Assembly (NCBI RefSeq): GCF_024808255.1
Contig: NZ_JANTYS010000019.1
Span: 62,001-126,000 of the forward strand
DNA length: 64,000 nt
Direction of reading: 5' to 3'
Source: Mucilaginibacter dorajii
GTDB taxonomy: Bacteria > Bacteroidota > Bacteroidia > Sphingobacteriales > Sphingobacteriaceae
Numbering within the stretch: position 1 is the stretch's first letter; each line of letters begins with the position of its first letter. Under the pieces are notes generated by a model. That model made no database searches and was not told the origin of the DNA. It saw only the letters and a list, made by a program, of their open reading frames with translations. The position numbers and the translations under genes are program-made. Below, piece by piece: positions 18,900-28,408 of the stretch.

Positions 18900-19655
18900 A
18901 TGAAAACAACTCCATCTCAGGTAAAAATTCTTTCAATCGATATCGGCGGTTCACACATTAAGGCCACCATTTTAAACATCAAGGGCGAACTAAAAATGGA
19001 GTATGATAAAATCGCGACCCCGGCACCGGCCAGTCCCGACAATATGATAAGCGCCATTAAAACCCTGATAAAAAAATTCCCGGCTTATGATAAAGTTTCG
19101 GTCGGCTTTCCCGGCTATGTAAAAAACGGGGTTGTTAAAACAGCGCCAAATTTAAACACCAAGCTATGGGCCGATGTTGATTTGGCCAAAAAGCTCACTG
19201 AAGCCTTAGGCAAGCCAACCCAGGTGGTAAACGATGCCGATATGCAGGGCTTAGGTGTTGTAGCCGGTAAAGGCCTTGAAATGGTAATAACCCTTGGCAC
19301 CGGTTTTGGCACAGCTTTATTGATGGATGGCCACCTGCTGCCACACTTTGAGCTTTCGCATCTGCCTATTAAAGAGGGTAAAGATTACGACGATTATATT
19401 GGCGAACGGGCATTGGAGAAAGAAGGCAAAGAAAAATGGAACAAGCGCATGAAAAAGGTTTTTGAGATTTTAAAAACTGTATTCAATTACGATACTTTAT
19501 ACATAGGCGGCGGCAATTCAGACCTGCTTACTTTTAAGCTGGATAAAAACATGAAAATTGTAACCAATGCCGATGGCATTAAAGGCGGCGCAAGGTTATG
19601 GCTTGATGATAATGAAAGCAAAACCAAACGTGCAGTAGCAACACCAACAGAATAA
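18900..19655 (+). CDS. ROK-family sugar kinase (polyphosphate glucokinase-like)
   Basis: A 251-residue ROK kinase. The phosphate-1 loop is SIDIGGSHIKATI, the catalytic region VNDADMQGLG contains the expected Asp, and the phosphate-2 loop is LGTGFGTALL. The ROK zinc motif CxCGxxGCxE is absent, as in polyphosphate glucokinases (PpgK), and the length fits that group. It probably makes glucose 6-phosphate for the zwf-gnd branch encoded downstream. It is 21 bases ahead of tkt and likely first in the operon. Phosphoryl donor (ATP or polyphosphate) cannot be settled from sequence. Confidence 0.85.
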   Translation: MKTTPSQVKILSIDIGGSHIKATILNIKGELKMEYDKIATPAPASPDNMISAIKTLIKKFPAYDKVSVGFPGYVKNGVVKTAPNLNTKLWADVDLAKKLTEALGKPTQVVNDADMQGLGVVAGKGLEMVITLGTGFGTALLMDGHLLPHFELSHLPIKEGKDYDDYIGERALEKEGKEKWNKRMKKVFEILKTVFNYDTLYIGGGNSDLLTFKLDKNMKIVTNADGIKGGARLWLDDNESKTKRAVATPTE

Positions 19656-19676
19656 CATACAATACCTTTAAACATA

Positions 19677-21680
19677 ATGGAAAACACACAGGACATAGAA
19701 AAATTAGCAATAGATACCGTACGGATCTTATCGGCAGATGCCGTGCAGAAAGCAAATTCGGGTCACCCCGGCACAGCGATGGCATTGGCACCTATGGGCC
19801 ACGTTTTATGGTCAAAAGCATTAAACTACAATCCCAAAAACCCGGATTGGGCAAACCGCGACAGGTTTATCCTATCATGCGGTCATGCTTGTATGTTGCA
19901 ATACAGCTTTTTGTATTTAACCGGGTACGATTTAAGTTTAGATGACATCAAACAGTTTCGCCAGTTAAACAGCAAAACCGCCGGTCACCCCGAGTACGGT
20001 TTGGCTCCTGGTATTGATGTTACTACCGGTCCTTTGGGCCAGGGTTTTGCCAATGGTGTTGGTTTTGCCATAGCGCAAAAACATTTAGCCGCGCGTTACA
20101 ACAAACCAGGCTTTGATCTTTTTAATTACCATGTTTACGCTATTGTGAGCGATGGCGATATGATGGAAGGTGTTACTTCTGAGGCTGCTTCATTGGCTGG
20201 TCATTTAGAGTTAGGTAACATCATTTATTTATACGATGATAACCATATATCAATAGAAGGTGCTACTGATATAACTTTTAACGAAGATGTAAGCGCCCGT
20301 TTCCGTTCATACGGCTGGCACGTGCAGGATTTACCGGATGTTAATGATACCCATGCCCTGGAATTAGCTTTGGTTAACGCCAAAGCCGAAGCGCAGAAAC
20401 CATCATTGATCCGTGTACGTTCGTTGATCGCCTATGGCAGCCCTAATAAATCTGGCACTGCAGGTTCACATGGCGCGCCGCTTGGTGCCGATGAAATTAA
20501 ACTGGTTAAAGAGTTTTTTGGCTTCGACCCGGATAAATCATTCAACGTGCCAGATGAGGTATTGAAATACTACCATGATAAAGGTGCCCGCGGTGGTGCA
20601 GCCGAAGAAAAATGGGACAAACTATTTGCCGATTACAAAAAAGAATATCCTGAATTAGCTGCCGAGTACGAAGCCGCGTTTAAAGGCGAACTGCCTGAAG
20701 GCTGGTTAGATAAATTGCCGGTATTTAAAGCATCAGATCCTAAAATGGCTACCCGCGTGGCATCTGGTAAAACATTAAACGCGCTTGCTGCAGGCCTGCC
20801 AAACTTAATTGGCGGCGCGGCAGATTTAGCCCCATCTACGGAAACCAACCTGAAAGGGTTTGACTCCTTTACATCAGAAAACCGTGGTGGCCGTAACTTC
20901 CATTTCGGCATCCGTGAGCATGCCATGGGTTCGGCTTTAAATGGTATGGCTTTAACCAAAGGGGTGTTGCCGTTTGGTGCCACCTTCCTCATGTTCTCTG
21001 AATATATGCGCCCGCCAATCCGTTTGGCCGCCATTATGAAAGTGAGCCCGATATTTGTTTATACCCACGATAGTATTGGTTTGGGCGAGGATGGTACAAC
21101 CCACCAGCCGGTTGAGCAATTAGCTTCACTACGTTCTATACCAAACGTAACCATCATTCGCCCGGCAGATGCCAACGAAAGCGCGCATGCATGGCGTGTA
21201 GCTATCGAGAAAAAAGGCGGTCCAACTGTATTGGTGTTTACCCGCCAGGGCTTACCTATCCTTGACCAGGATAAATACGGCAAGGCAGAAAATCTTGAAA
21301 AAGGAGCCTACGTATTATCTGAAGCCAGCAAAAACCCGGATTTGATATTAATGGCAACAGGTTCTGAAGTTGCTTTGATCATGGATGCGCAGGCTAAGTT
21401 AGAGGCCGAAGGTATTTCAACCCGAGTGGTAAGTATGCCATCGTGGGAATTGTTTGAAAAACAGGATGCTGCATACAAAGAGTCGGTATTCCCCAAAGCA
21501 TACAAAAAACGCTTAGCTGTTGAAATGGCATCGCCAATGGGCTGGCATAAATACACTACCGACGAGGGCGACATGCTTGGCATGACCACCTTTGGCGAAT
21601 CGGCCCCGGCCGAAGACCTGTACAAGCACTTTGGCTTTACAGTGGATAATGTAGTGGCCAGGGCTAAAGCTTTATTATAG
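19677..21680 (+). CDS. tkt: Transketolase
   Basis: A 667-residue thiamine-diphosphate enzyme transferring two-carbon units in the non-oxidative pentose phosphate pathway. Visible features: the N-terminal SGHPGTAMALAP, the diphosphate/Mg site VSDGDMMEGVTSEA, the middle-domain FGIREHAMG with the cofactor-activating Glu, and THDSIGLGEDGTTHQP. It is full length in one chain, unlike the split transketolases of some bacteria. The gene sits between the ROK kinase and rpiA. Confidence 0.97.
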   Translation: MENTQDIEKLAIDTVRILSADAVQKANSGHPGTAMALAPMGHVLWSKALNYNPKNPDWANRDRFILSCGHACMLQYSFLYLTGYDLSLDDIKQFRQLNSKTAGHPEYGLAPGIDVTTGPLGQGFANGVGFAIAQKHLAARYNKPGFDLFNYHVYAIVSDGDMMEGVTSEAASLAGHLELGNIIYLYDDNHISIEGATDITFNEDVSARFRSYGWHVQDLPDVNDTHALELALVNAKAEAQKPSLIRVRSLIAYGSPNKSGTAGSHGAPLGADEIKLVKEFFGFDPDKSFNVPDEVLKYYHDKGARGGAAEEKWDKLFADYKKEYPELAAEYEAAFKGELPEGWLDKLPVFKASDPKMATRVASGKTLNALAAGLPNLIGGAADLAPSTETNLKGFDSFTSENRGGRNFHFGIREHAMGSALNGMALTKGVLPFGATFLMFSEYMRPPIRLAAIMKVSPIFVYTHDSIGLGEDGTTHQPVEQLASLRSIPNVTIIRPADANESAHAWRVAIEKKGGPTVLVFTRQGLPILDQDKYGKAENLEKGAYVLSEASKNPDLILMATGSEVALIMDAQAKLEAEGISTRVVSMPSWELFEKQDAAYKESVFPKAYKKRLAVEMASPMGWHKYTTDEGDMLGMTTFGESAPAEDLYKHFGFTVDNVVARAKALL

Positions 21681-21786
21681 TATCAAGTAGCGAGTATCAA
21701 GTATAAAGACATGATTGCATACTTGGTACTCGCTCTTATCCATAAGTATCAGCATCTTGATACTTGATACTAACTACTTGATACTA
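21678..21786. repeat. Spacer inverted repeat between tkt and rpiA
   Basis: Arms of 27 bp at 21678-21704 and 21760-21786, with two mismatches, are built from iterations of the word TATCAAGTA (TAGTATCAAGTAG...AGTATCAAGTAT). The left arm begins in the tkt stop codon and the right arm ends 5 bases before the rpiA start codon. The transcript would form a long hairpin covering almost the whole spacer. Confidence 0.85.
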
Positions 21787-21791
21787 AAAAG

Positions 21792-22499
21792 ATGGATTGG
21801 AATAGTAATCTTATTGAAAACCTGAAGTGGTCATCGGAAATTATTAATCCGAGTGGCAAACAAAAGGTAGCGCAGCAAATTGCCGCTAAGGTAAAGGATG
21901 GCGATGTGCTTGGTGTAGGCTCGGGATCTACTGTGTATATGGCTTTGTTAGCTATTGCCGATAGGATCAAGGCCGAGAAGCTAAACGTTTTAGCTATCCC
22001 AACGTCGTTAGAAATCTCGATGTTTTGCACCAAGCTGGGCATTCCGCTTACCACACTGTTTGAACATAAACCCGACTGGTTATTTGATGGTGCCGACGAA
22101 GTTGACCCTAACAACAGTTTAATTAAAGGCCGCGGCGGGGCGATGTTTAAAGAGAAGCTTTTGATAGCATCAAGCCCGGTGAACTACATCATTGTGGACG
22201 ACTCTAAAATAGTGGATAAGATAGGTACTAACTTTCCTATTCCTATTGAAGTGTTTCCGCAGGCCCTGTTGCATGTAGAAGCTGAACTGCAAAAGTTAGG
22301 GGCTAACAGCATAGTGGTTAGGCCGGCAAAAGGCAAAGACGGACCAATCATTACCGAAAACAATAACATGGTTTTAGATTGCCATTTTAATGAAGTGCCG
22401 CTAAGCATGGAAAAAGATATTAAAGGCATTACCGGTGTTATTGAAAGCGGATTATTTATAGGCTACAACCTGGACATTTTAGTGGCGTCAAATACTTAA
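21792..22499 (+). CDS. rpiA: Ribose-5-phosphate isomerase A
   Basis: Interconverts ribose 5-phosphate and ribulose 5-phosphate. The 235-residue protein shows the phosphate loop GVGSGSTVYMAL, the active-site DGADEVDP with its catalytic Asp residues, and KGRGGAMFKEK. The start at 21792 is the only one giving the full N-terminal helix; the upstream spacer is filled by an inverted repeat. Length and motifs are typical of the RpiA (not RpiB) family. Confidence 0.96.
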   Translation: MDWNSNLIENLKWSSEIINPSGKQKVAQQIAAKVKDGDVLGVGSGSTVYMALLAIADRIKAEKLNVLAIPTSLEISMFCTKLGIPLTTLFEHKPDWLFDGADEVDPNNSLIKGRGGAMFKEKLLIASSPVNYIIVDDSKIVDKIGTNFPIPIEVFPQALLHVEAELQKLGANSIVVRPAKGKDGPIITENNNMVLDCHFNEVPLSMEKDIKGITGVIESGLFIGYNLDILVASNT

Positions 22500-22678
22500 C
22501 ATTGTTACTTTACTGTAACCGAATGATGATATTTGGCTTACAATAAACAGAATATTAACAAACAACTTTACAAAACGGATCAAACGAATACATTTGCACA
22601 AATATCTATTAAGTTAATAGGCATTCGCAGGTTTATAAATTCAATCCAATAAAAAATATAATTTTTAAACAGACCAAT

Positions 22679-23770
22679 ATGGCAACCAACAATGTAAAAC
22701 AGATACACGATTTCGGACAAAGTATCTGGCTTGATTTCATCGACCGCGAGATCATGGCATCCGGAAAACTGCAAAAATTAATTGACGAAGATGGCGTTAG
22801 AGGCGTAACCTCAAACCCGGCCATTTTTGAAAAGGCAATAACCAGCAGCTCTGATTATGATGCCGATATTAAGGAATTAGCTAAAACCACTTCAGATAAC
22901 GAAGCTTTATTTTTTGAATTAGCTGTTAAAGATATTCAGAATGCTACCGCTTTGTTCAAAGGCGTGTACGATGAATCAAACAAAGTTGACGGTTACGTAA
23001 GTTTAGAAGTTTCTCCATTTTTAGCTTTAGATACCGAAGGTACCGCTAAACAGGCAGAAGAACTTTGGAAAAAAGTTGACCGCGAAAACGTAATGATCAA
23101 AATCCCTGGTACACAACCGGGTTTGGCTGCTATCAGGCAGTCAATTGCAAAAGGCATTAACATTAACGTTACCCTGCTTTTTGGTTTGGAACGTTACGAA
23201 GCCGTTACCGAAGCTTATATTGCCGGTTTAGAGGAGCATTTAGCTGCAGGCCATAAAATTGCGCACATATCATCAGTAGCCAGCTTCTTCCTGAGCCGTA
23301 TCGACGTTATTGTTGATCCGTTATTGGAGGCAAAAGGAGCTACAGATTTACTTGGCGAGGTTGCTATCGCGTCAGCTAAAAAAGCATACGAAATTTACAA
23401 AAGGGTATTCAGCACCGAAAGGTGGCAAAAACTTGCCGCACAAGGCGCGCAGCCACAGCGTTTGCTTTGGGCAAGTACAGGCAGCAAAAACCCTGCATTT
23501 AAAGACACCAAATACGTTGAGGCATTAATTGGCCCGGATACTGTTGATACCGTTCCATTGGAAACTGTTGACGCTTTCCGCGCGCATGGTATTGCCGCAA
23601 ATACTTTAGAAGCTGGTTTAGATGAAGCAACTGCAACCTTAGCTAAATTGAAAGACCTGGGTATTGATCTTGACGCTATCACTCAGCAATTAGAGGATGA
23701 AGGCATCGAGAAATTTAACAAGCCTTTTGAAAAGCTGTTAAAAGCTATCGAAGATCAAAAAAACAAATAA
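22679..23770 (+). CDS. tal: Transaldolase
   Basis: Transfers dihydroxyacetone units from sedoheptulose 7-phosphate to glyceraldehyde 3-phosphate. The 363-residue protein belongs to the longer transaldolase group. The Schiff-base lysine is Lys141 in MIKIPGTQPGL, and the N-terminal region contains GVTSNPAIF. It lies 179 bases after rpiA, the largest spacer in the gene set, so an internal promoter is possible. HAD phosphatase follows after 13 bases. Confidence 0.96.
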   Translation: MATNNVKQIHDFGQSIWLDFIDREIMASGKLQKLIDEDGVRGVTSNPAIFEKAITSSSDYDADIKELAKTTSDNEALFFELAVKDIQNATALFKGVYDESNKVDGYVSLEVSPFLALDTEGTAKQAEELWKKVDRENVMIKIPGTQPGLAAIRQSIAKGININVTLLFGLERYEAVTEAYIAGLEEHLAAGHKIAHISSVASFFLSRIDVIVDPLLEAKGATDLLGEVAIASAKKAYEIYKRVFSTERWQKLAAQGAQPQRLLWASTGSKNPAFKDTKYVEALIGPDTVDTVPLETVDAFRAHGIAANTLEAGLDEATATLAKLKDLGIDLDAITQQLEDEGIEKFNKPFEKLLKAIEDQKNK

Positions 23771-23783
23771 TACTTACACACCT

Positions 23784-24413
23784 ATGGAAGTTGCAGATCT
23801 GAAGATCCTTTTTTTTGACGTGGGCGGCATTTTGCTGTCAAACGGCTGGGGGCACGAAGCACGCGAGGAAGCGGCAAAAAGGTTTAATCTTGATTACGCC
23901 GAAGTAAATGCCCTGCACAATTTCATTTTCAACGTATATGAAATTGGCAGTATCACGCTTGACGAGTACCTGGATACGGTAATATTTAACCACCCCAGGG
24001 ATTTTGTACGCGAGGATTTTAAAGATTTTATTTTCTCTACCTCGGTTGAGCTGCCCGATATGCTGCAATGGTTAAAAGAGTGGAAAAAAGACTGTGGCTT
24101 CCGTATTATTTCTTTGAATAACGAAGGTAAAGAGCTTAATGATTACCGGGTGCGCAAGTTTAAACTACACGAGTGCTTTGATGCGTTTGTATCATCGTGC
24201 GAGGTAAAAATGCGCAAGCCAGATCCGGGCATATGGCAGCTGGCCATGGGTATTGCCCAGGTATCGCCGCAACAATGCGTATATTTTGACGATAGACAAA
24301 TGTTTGTTACCACGGCTCAAAAGCTGGGCATCCGCTCGTTTCAGCATACCAGCTTCGAAACCACCAAAAAAATATTAGAAGACCTTAAAAAAGAAAACCT
24401 CAAAACAACATGA
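23784..24413 (+). CDS. HAD-superfamily (subfamily IA) phosphatase
   Basis: A 209-residue cytoplasmic HAD hydrolase with a helical cap. Motif I is FFDVGGILL, with Gly in place of the second Asp, a form shared with YihX-type and epoxide-hydrolase-N-type HAD proteins. Motif II is ISLNNEG, motif III the Lys in MRKPDP and motif IV YFDDR. It overlaps gnd by 4 bases (ATGA), so the two are translationally coupled. A role in dephosphorylating pentose-pathway sugar phosphates or removing damaged metabolites is plausible from context but unproven. Confidence 0.88.
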   Translation: MEVADLKILFFDVGGILLSNGWGHEAREEAAKRFNLDYAEVNALHNFIFNVYEIGSITLDEYLDTVIFNHPRDFVREDFKDFIFSTSVELPDMLQWLKEWKKDCGFRIISLNNEGKELNDYRVRKFKLHECFDAFVSSCEVKMRKPDPGIWQLAMGIAQVSPQQCVYFDDRQMFVTTAQKLGIRSFQHTSFETTKKILEDLKKENLKTT

Positions 24414-25834
24414 GCGCAACAACAGATAAATATGCTTTTGGCATGATAGGCTTAGGCGTTATGGGCCGCAGCTTACTACTAAACATGGCCGATCATGGCT
24501 TTGCAGTAGCCGGGCATGATAAAGATGCCGCTAAAGTAGCATCATTAAATGAAGAAGCAGGCGATAGGGCCGCTAAAGGCTTTGGCGACGTAAAAGAATT
24601 TATACAAAGCCTTACCACGCCACGTGCCATTATGATGCTGGTACCTGCCGGTAAAATTGTAGACGCCGTAATTGAGGAACTTATTCCGTTATTGGAGAAA
24701 GGCGATATTTTAATTGATGGCGGTAACTCGCACTTTACAGATACCAACCGCCGTGTTGATGCTTTGGAGGCTATCGGCCTGCATTTCTTTGGCATGGGCG
24801 TATCTGGTGGCGAAGAGGGTGCCCGTCGTGGCCCAAGCATGATGCCGGGTGGCGATAAAGAAGCCTATAACGTAATGAAGCCTATCTTTGAAGCTATTGC
24901 AGCTAAAGTTGATGGTGCGCCATGCGTAACTTATATTGGTCCGGGTGCATCTGGCCACTTTGTAAAAATGGTGCACAACGGTATCGAGTACGGTTTAATG
25001 CAATTACTTGCCGAAACCTACGAGGTAATGAAAAAAGGCCTTAAAATGGACAATGATGCCATGCAAAAGGTATTTGCCCAATGGAACGAAGGCCGTTTAC
25101 AATCATTCCTGTTAGATATTACCAAAGATATCTTTGCCTTTAAAGCCCCGGGAACTGATCATTTGTTGTTAGATGATATTAAGGACGAGGCCCGCGCCAA
25201 AGGTACCGGTAAATGGACATCACAAGTGGCTATGGACCTGCAGGCCCCAATCCCGACTGTTGATATTTCGGTATCTATGCGCGATATGTCAAAATACAAA
25301 CAACTGCGCGAAAAAGCTGCCGCTATTTACGCTACCGAAGAAATTGTTTTTGATGCTGATAAAGAAGAAATACTTGTTGCATTGGAGCAGGCTTTCTACT
25401 TCACCATGATTGTTAGCTATGCCCAAGGCATGCAATTGCTTTCAAATGCATCTGCCGAGTATAAATACGATCTTCACTTAGGCGAAATTGCCAAGATATG
25501 GAGAGGCGGCTGTATCATCCGCTCAAAATTCCTGAACGATATTTTTAAAGCTTACGAAAAAGACTCCGGTTTGGAGCATTTGCTGTTAGATAGCAATGTG
25601 GCAGCTTTGGTTGAAGGTTCTGTAAAAGGTATCAGAACATTATTATCAAAAACTATTGCAGCAGGTATAGCTACACCAGGCTACGCTGCATCATTAAGCT
25701 ACTTTGACGCGTTCCGCAGTGCAAGGATGCCATCAAACCTTACCCAGGCCCAGCGCGACTATTTTGGCGCGCATACTTATGAGCTGATTGGCAAGGAAGG
25801 CACCTTCCATACACAGTGGACCAAAGCAGAGTAA
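24410..25834 (+). CDS. gnd: 6-Phosphogluconate dehydrogenase (decarboxylating)
   Basis: Oxidises 6-phosphogluconate to ribulose 5-phosphate and CO2. The 474-residue protein has the dinucleotide-binding GLGVMGRSLLLNMADHGF, the substrate-binding DGGNSHF, and the GVSGGEEGARRGPSMMPGG signature. The catalytic Lys is in SGHFVKMVHNGIEYG. Full length of the long (about 470) form, which is usually NADP-dependent. It overlaps the HAD gene and is followed by zwf. Confidence 0.97.
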   Translation: MSATTDKYAFGMIGLGVMGRSLLLNMADHGFAVAGHDKDAAKVASLNEEAGDRAAKGFGDVKEFIQSLTTPRAIMMLVPAGKIVDAVIEELIPLLEKGDILIDGGNSHFTDTNRRVDALEAIGLHFFGMGVSGGEEGARRGPSMMPGGDKEAYNVMKPIFEAIAAKVDGAPCVTYIGPGASGHFVKMVHNGIEYGLMQLLAETYEVMKKGLKMDNDAMQKVFAQWNEGRLQSFLLDITKDIFAFKAPGTDHLLLDDIKDEARAKGTGKWTSQVAMDLQAPIPTVDISVSMRDMSKYKQLREKAAAIYATEEIVFDADKEEILVALEQAFYFTMIVSYAQGMQLLSNASAEYKYDLHLGEIAKIWRGGCIIRSKFLNDIFKAYEKDSGLEHLLLDSNVAALVEGSVKGIRTLLSKTIAAGIATPGYAASLSYFDAFRSARMPSNLTQAQRDYFGAHTYELIGKEGTFHTQWTKAE

Positions 25835-25850
25835 TAGAGTAAAGACGAAA

Positions 25851-25957
25851 GGACAAAAGAGCAAGGATTTGGGGGAGTAAAGAATAAGGATGGCAAGGTT
25901 GAGGATTTAAGAAATTGCTCTTTAATCCTTGTTCCAAAAATCCTTGCTCCTTTGTCC
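25851..25957. repeat. Spacer inverted repeat between gnd and zwf
   Basis: Arms at 25851-25870 and 25938-25957 match as a 20-bp inverted repeat with one mismatch, GGACAAAAGAGCAAGGATTT on the left. Further copies of AGCAA and AAGGATT lie between the arms. The arm word differs from those of the other two spacers in the gene set, but the layout is the same. Confidence 0.8.
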
Positions 25958-25987
25958 CAAAAATCTTGTTCACAAAATAAAATCACA

Positions 25988-27502
25988 ATGAGCACAACCA
26001 CCAAATCGGAGCCTACCATATTTATTATTTTTGGCGGCACCGGCGATTTAAATTCCCGGAAAATTGCACCAGCCCTTTACAATCTATTTTTAGATGGCTG
26101 GATGCCTAAACAATTTTCGATAATTGGAACAGGTCGTACCAAACTTACCGACGAACAATTCAGGGAAAACCTGCATAACGATATTAACCAGTTTTCGCGC
26201 AGCGGTAAAACCGACGAGAAAAAATGGGCCGAGTTTGTAAATAACATTTACTACCAGGTATCAGATGCCACCGACGCCGAAACCTACAAAGAGTTTGGCA
26301 AACGTATTGATAAACACAATGCCGAGTGGAAAACCAAGGCAAACGTGTTGTTTTACCTTGCGGTAGCACCAAATTTCTTCCCAATCATTGCGTCAAATAT
26401 TTCAAAAGCCAAACTGGCCGAGGATAAAAAACGTGTAAGGATCATCATTGAAAAACCATTCGGTCATGACCTGGAAACAGCTAAGGAACTGAATGCGTTG
26501 TTGAAGAGCATCTTTGACGAATGCCAGATCTACCGTATTGACCATTACCTGGGTAAAGAAACCGTTCAGAATATTATGGCCTTCCGTTTTGCCAACTCCA
26601 TTATGGAGCCGCTATGGAACCGTAACTATATTGAGCATGTACAGATCTCGGTTACCGAGCAATTAGGCGTTGAAGAACGCGGTGATTATTACGATGGCAG
26701 CGGTGCCATGAGGGATATGATCCAGAATCACCTGTTGCAATTACTTTGCCACATAGCCATGGAACCACCGGTTAGCTTTAGCGCCGATGAAGTACGCGAC
26801 CGCAAGGTTGATGTATTAAAAGCCATGCGCAAATTTACACCAGAGGATGTACGTAATTCGGCAGTAAGAGGCCAATACGGCAGCGGCTGGATGAAAGGCA
26901 AGGAAGTACCGGGCTACCGCGAAGAACCTAAGGTTAACCCGGAGTCAAATACCGAAACTTTTGCAGCCATTAAATTCTTTATTGATAACTGGCGCTGGCA
27001 AGGTGTACCATTCTATTTACGTACAGGTAAAAGAATGCACCAGTCATCATCTGTGATCACTATACAGTTTAAAGATGTGCCGCACATGATATTCCCTGCC
27101 GAGTCTACCGAAAGCTGGCAGCAAAACAGGCTGATCATCAGCATACAGCCAGAAATGAGCATCCGTTTACAAGTGCAGGCAAAACGCCCTGGTATTGATA
27201 TGGTACTAAACGCTGTTGATATGGTGTTTGATTATAAAGGTACCTACACCAACCAGGCACCAGAAGCTTACGAAACACTGATACTGGATACCATGATGGG
27301 CGATCAAACGCTGTTTATGCGTGGCGACCAGGTTGAAGCAGCATGGGAATTGGTAATGCCGATACTAAGTACATGGCAACATAAAAAGAGTTTAAATTTC
27401 CCTAATTATTCTGCCGATTCATGGGGACCAGAAGCTGCCGAGGCCTTAATTGCCCGCGATGGTTATAACTGGTTTACCTTACCGGTTAATGGAAAGAAAT
27501 AA
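25988..27502 (+). CDS. zwf: Glucose-6-phosphate 1-dehydrogenase
   Basis: First step of the oxidative pentose phosphate pathway. The ATG at 25988 yields 504 residues; a TTG 36 bases earlier lies within the spacer repeat and is unlikely. The nucleotide-binding GGTGDLNSRKIAPAL and the active site RIDHYLGKE (with the catalytic His region) are present. C-terminal regions are typical of the family. It precedes pgl by 120 bases. Confidence 0.97.
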   Translation: MSTTTKSEPTIFIIFGGTGDLNSRKIAPALYNLFLDGWMPKQFSIIGTGRTKLTDEQFRENLHNDINQFSRSGKTDEKKWAEFVNNIYYQVSDATDAETYKEFGKRIDKHNAEWKTKANVLFYLAVAPNFFPIIASNISKAKLAEDKKRVRIIIEKPFGHDLETAKELNALLKSIFDECQIYRIDHYLGKETVQNIMAFRFANSIMEPLWNRNYIEHVQISVTEQLGVEERGDYYDGSGAMRDMIQNHLLQLLCHIAMEPPVSFSADEVRDRKVDVLKAMRKFTPEDVRNSAVRGQYGSGWMKGKEVPGYREEPKVNPESNTETFAAIKFFIDNWRWQGVPFYLRTGKRMHQSSSVITIQFKDVPHMIFPAESTESWQQNRLIISIQPEMSIRLQVQAKRPGIDMVLNAVDMVFDYKGTYTNQAPEAYETLILDTMMGDQTLFMRGDQVEAAWELVMPILSTWQHKKSLNFPNYSADSWGPEAAEALIARDGYNWFTLPVNGKK

Positions 27503-27516
27503 TAATCCATCTGAGG

Positions 27517-27591
27517 TCAGAGGTGTGTGGTCTGAGGTCTGAAAGTGAAATATCTTATTCTTAATTCAGTCCTCAGACCACCGACCTCTGA
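27517..27591. repeat. Spacer inverted repeat between zwf and pgl
   Basis: Arms at 27517-27537 and 27571-27591 are 21 bp with two mismatches (TCAGAGGT...TGGTCTGAGG). Additional copies of CAGACCTCAGACCACC continue to 27611, so the unit is a small cluster of iterated words in both orientations. Confidence 0.8.
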
Positions 27592-27622
27592 TTCCAGACC
27601 TCAGACCACCGAAAAATAAAAT

Positions 27623-28354
27623 ATGAATTTAAATATCTTTAATACTGCCGACGAAACGCTGATGGCGCTGGCAGATTATTTTGTTAAAATAGCCGATGCA
27701 TCGATAACCGCAAGGGGCAAATTCACCGTAGCGTTATCAGGTGGCAGCTCGCCTAAAAAACTTTACGAATTGCTGGCCTCAACCAGTTATGCCGACCAGG
27801 TAGACTGGACGAAGGTTTATTTCTTTTTTGGCGATGAGCGCAATGTGCCCCAAACCCATAAGGACAGCAATTACCTGATGGCTAAAACAGCCTTGTTTGA
27901 CCCTTTGTTGATCAGTCCGGCCAACGTTTTCGCGGTTGACACCACATTTGAACCTGCCGAAGCCGCTGAAAAATACTGGCAAATGATCTCAACCTTTTTT
28001 GATGAAGAAGAGTTGAGTTTTGACCTGGTATTATTAGGCCTGGGCGATAATTCGCACACCGCGTCGTTATTCCCGCACACACCGGTATTGCACGATACCA
28101 CGCCAGGCGTAAAGGAAGTATGGCTGGAGGATCAGCAGGTATGGCGTATTACGTTAAATGCGCCGCTCATTAACGATGCACGCTACATTGCGTTCTTAGT
28201 TTACGGCGAAGGCAAAGCAATAGCCGTACACCACGTACTGGAGGATGACGAGGATATTGAAGAATATCCTGCCCAACTGATTGACTCTATTGTAGGCGAA
28301 ACAGAATGGTTTTTAGATGAGCCCGCTGCCGCCAACTTAGAGGAATTAGAATAA
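27623..28354 (+). CDS. pgl: 6-Phosphogluconolactonase
   Basis: Hydrolyses 6-phosphogluconolactone to 6-phosphogluconate. The 243-residue DevB-type enzyme shows ALSGGSSPKKLYELL, FFGDERNVP, and the LGLGDNSHTASLFPH motif, all standard for the family. It is the last gene of the set and is followed within 20 bases by a strong terminator. Confidence 0.96.
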   Translation: MNLNIFNTADETLMALADYFVKIADASITARGKFTVALSGGSSPKKLYELLASTSYADQVDWTKVYFFFGDERNVPQTHKDSNYLMAKTALFDPLLISPANVFAVDTTFEPAEAAEKYWQMISTFFDEEELSFDLVLLGLGDNSHTASLFPHTPVLHDTTPGVKEVWLEDQQVWRITLNAPLINDARYIAFLVYGEGKAIAVHHVLEDDEDIEEYPAQLIDSIVGETEWFLDEPAAANLEELE

Positions 28355-28373
28355 GACTACCATTTATTTAAAC

Positions 28374-28408
28374 AAAAGGCCACAAGCGTAACGTTTGTGG
28401 CCTTTTTT
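28374..28408 (+). terminator. Terminator of the pentose phosphate gene set
   Basis: The stem AAAAGGCCACAAGCG / CGTTTGTGGCCTTTT, one G-U pair, has a 3-nt loop and ends in six T. It lies 20 bases after the pgl stop codon. Confidence 0.93.
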
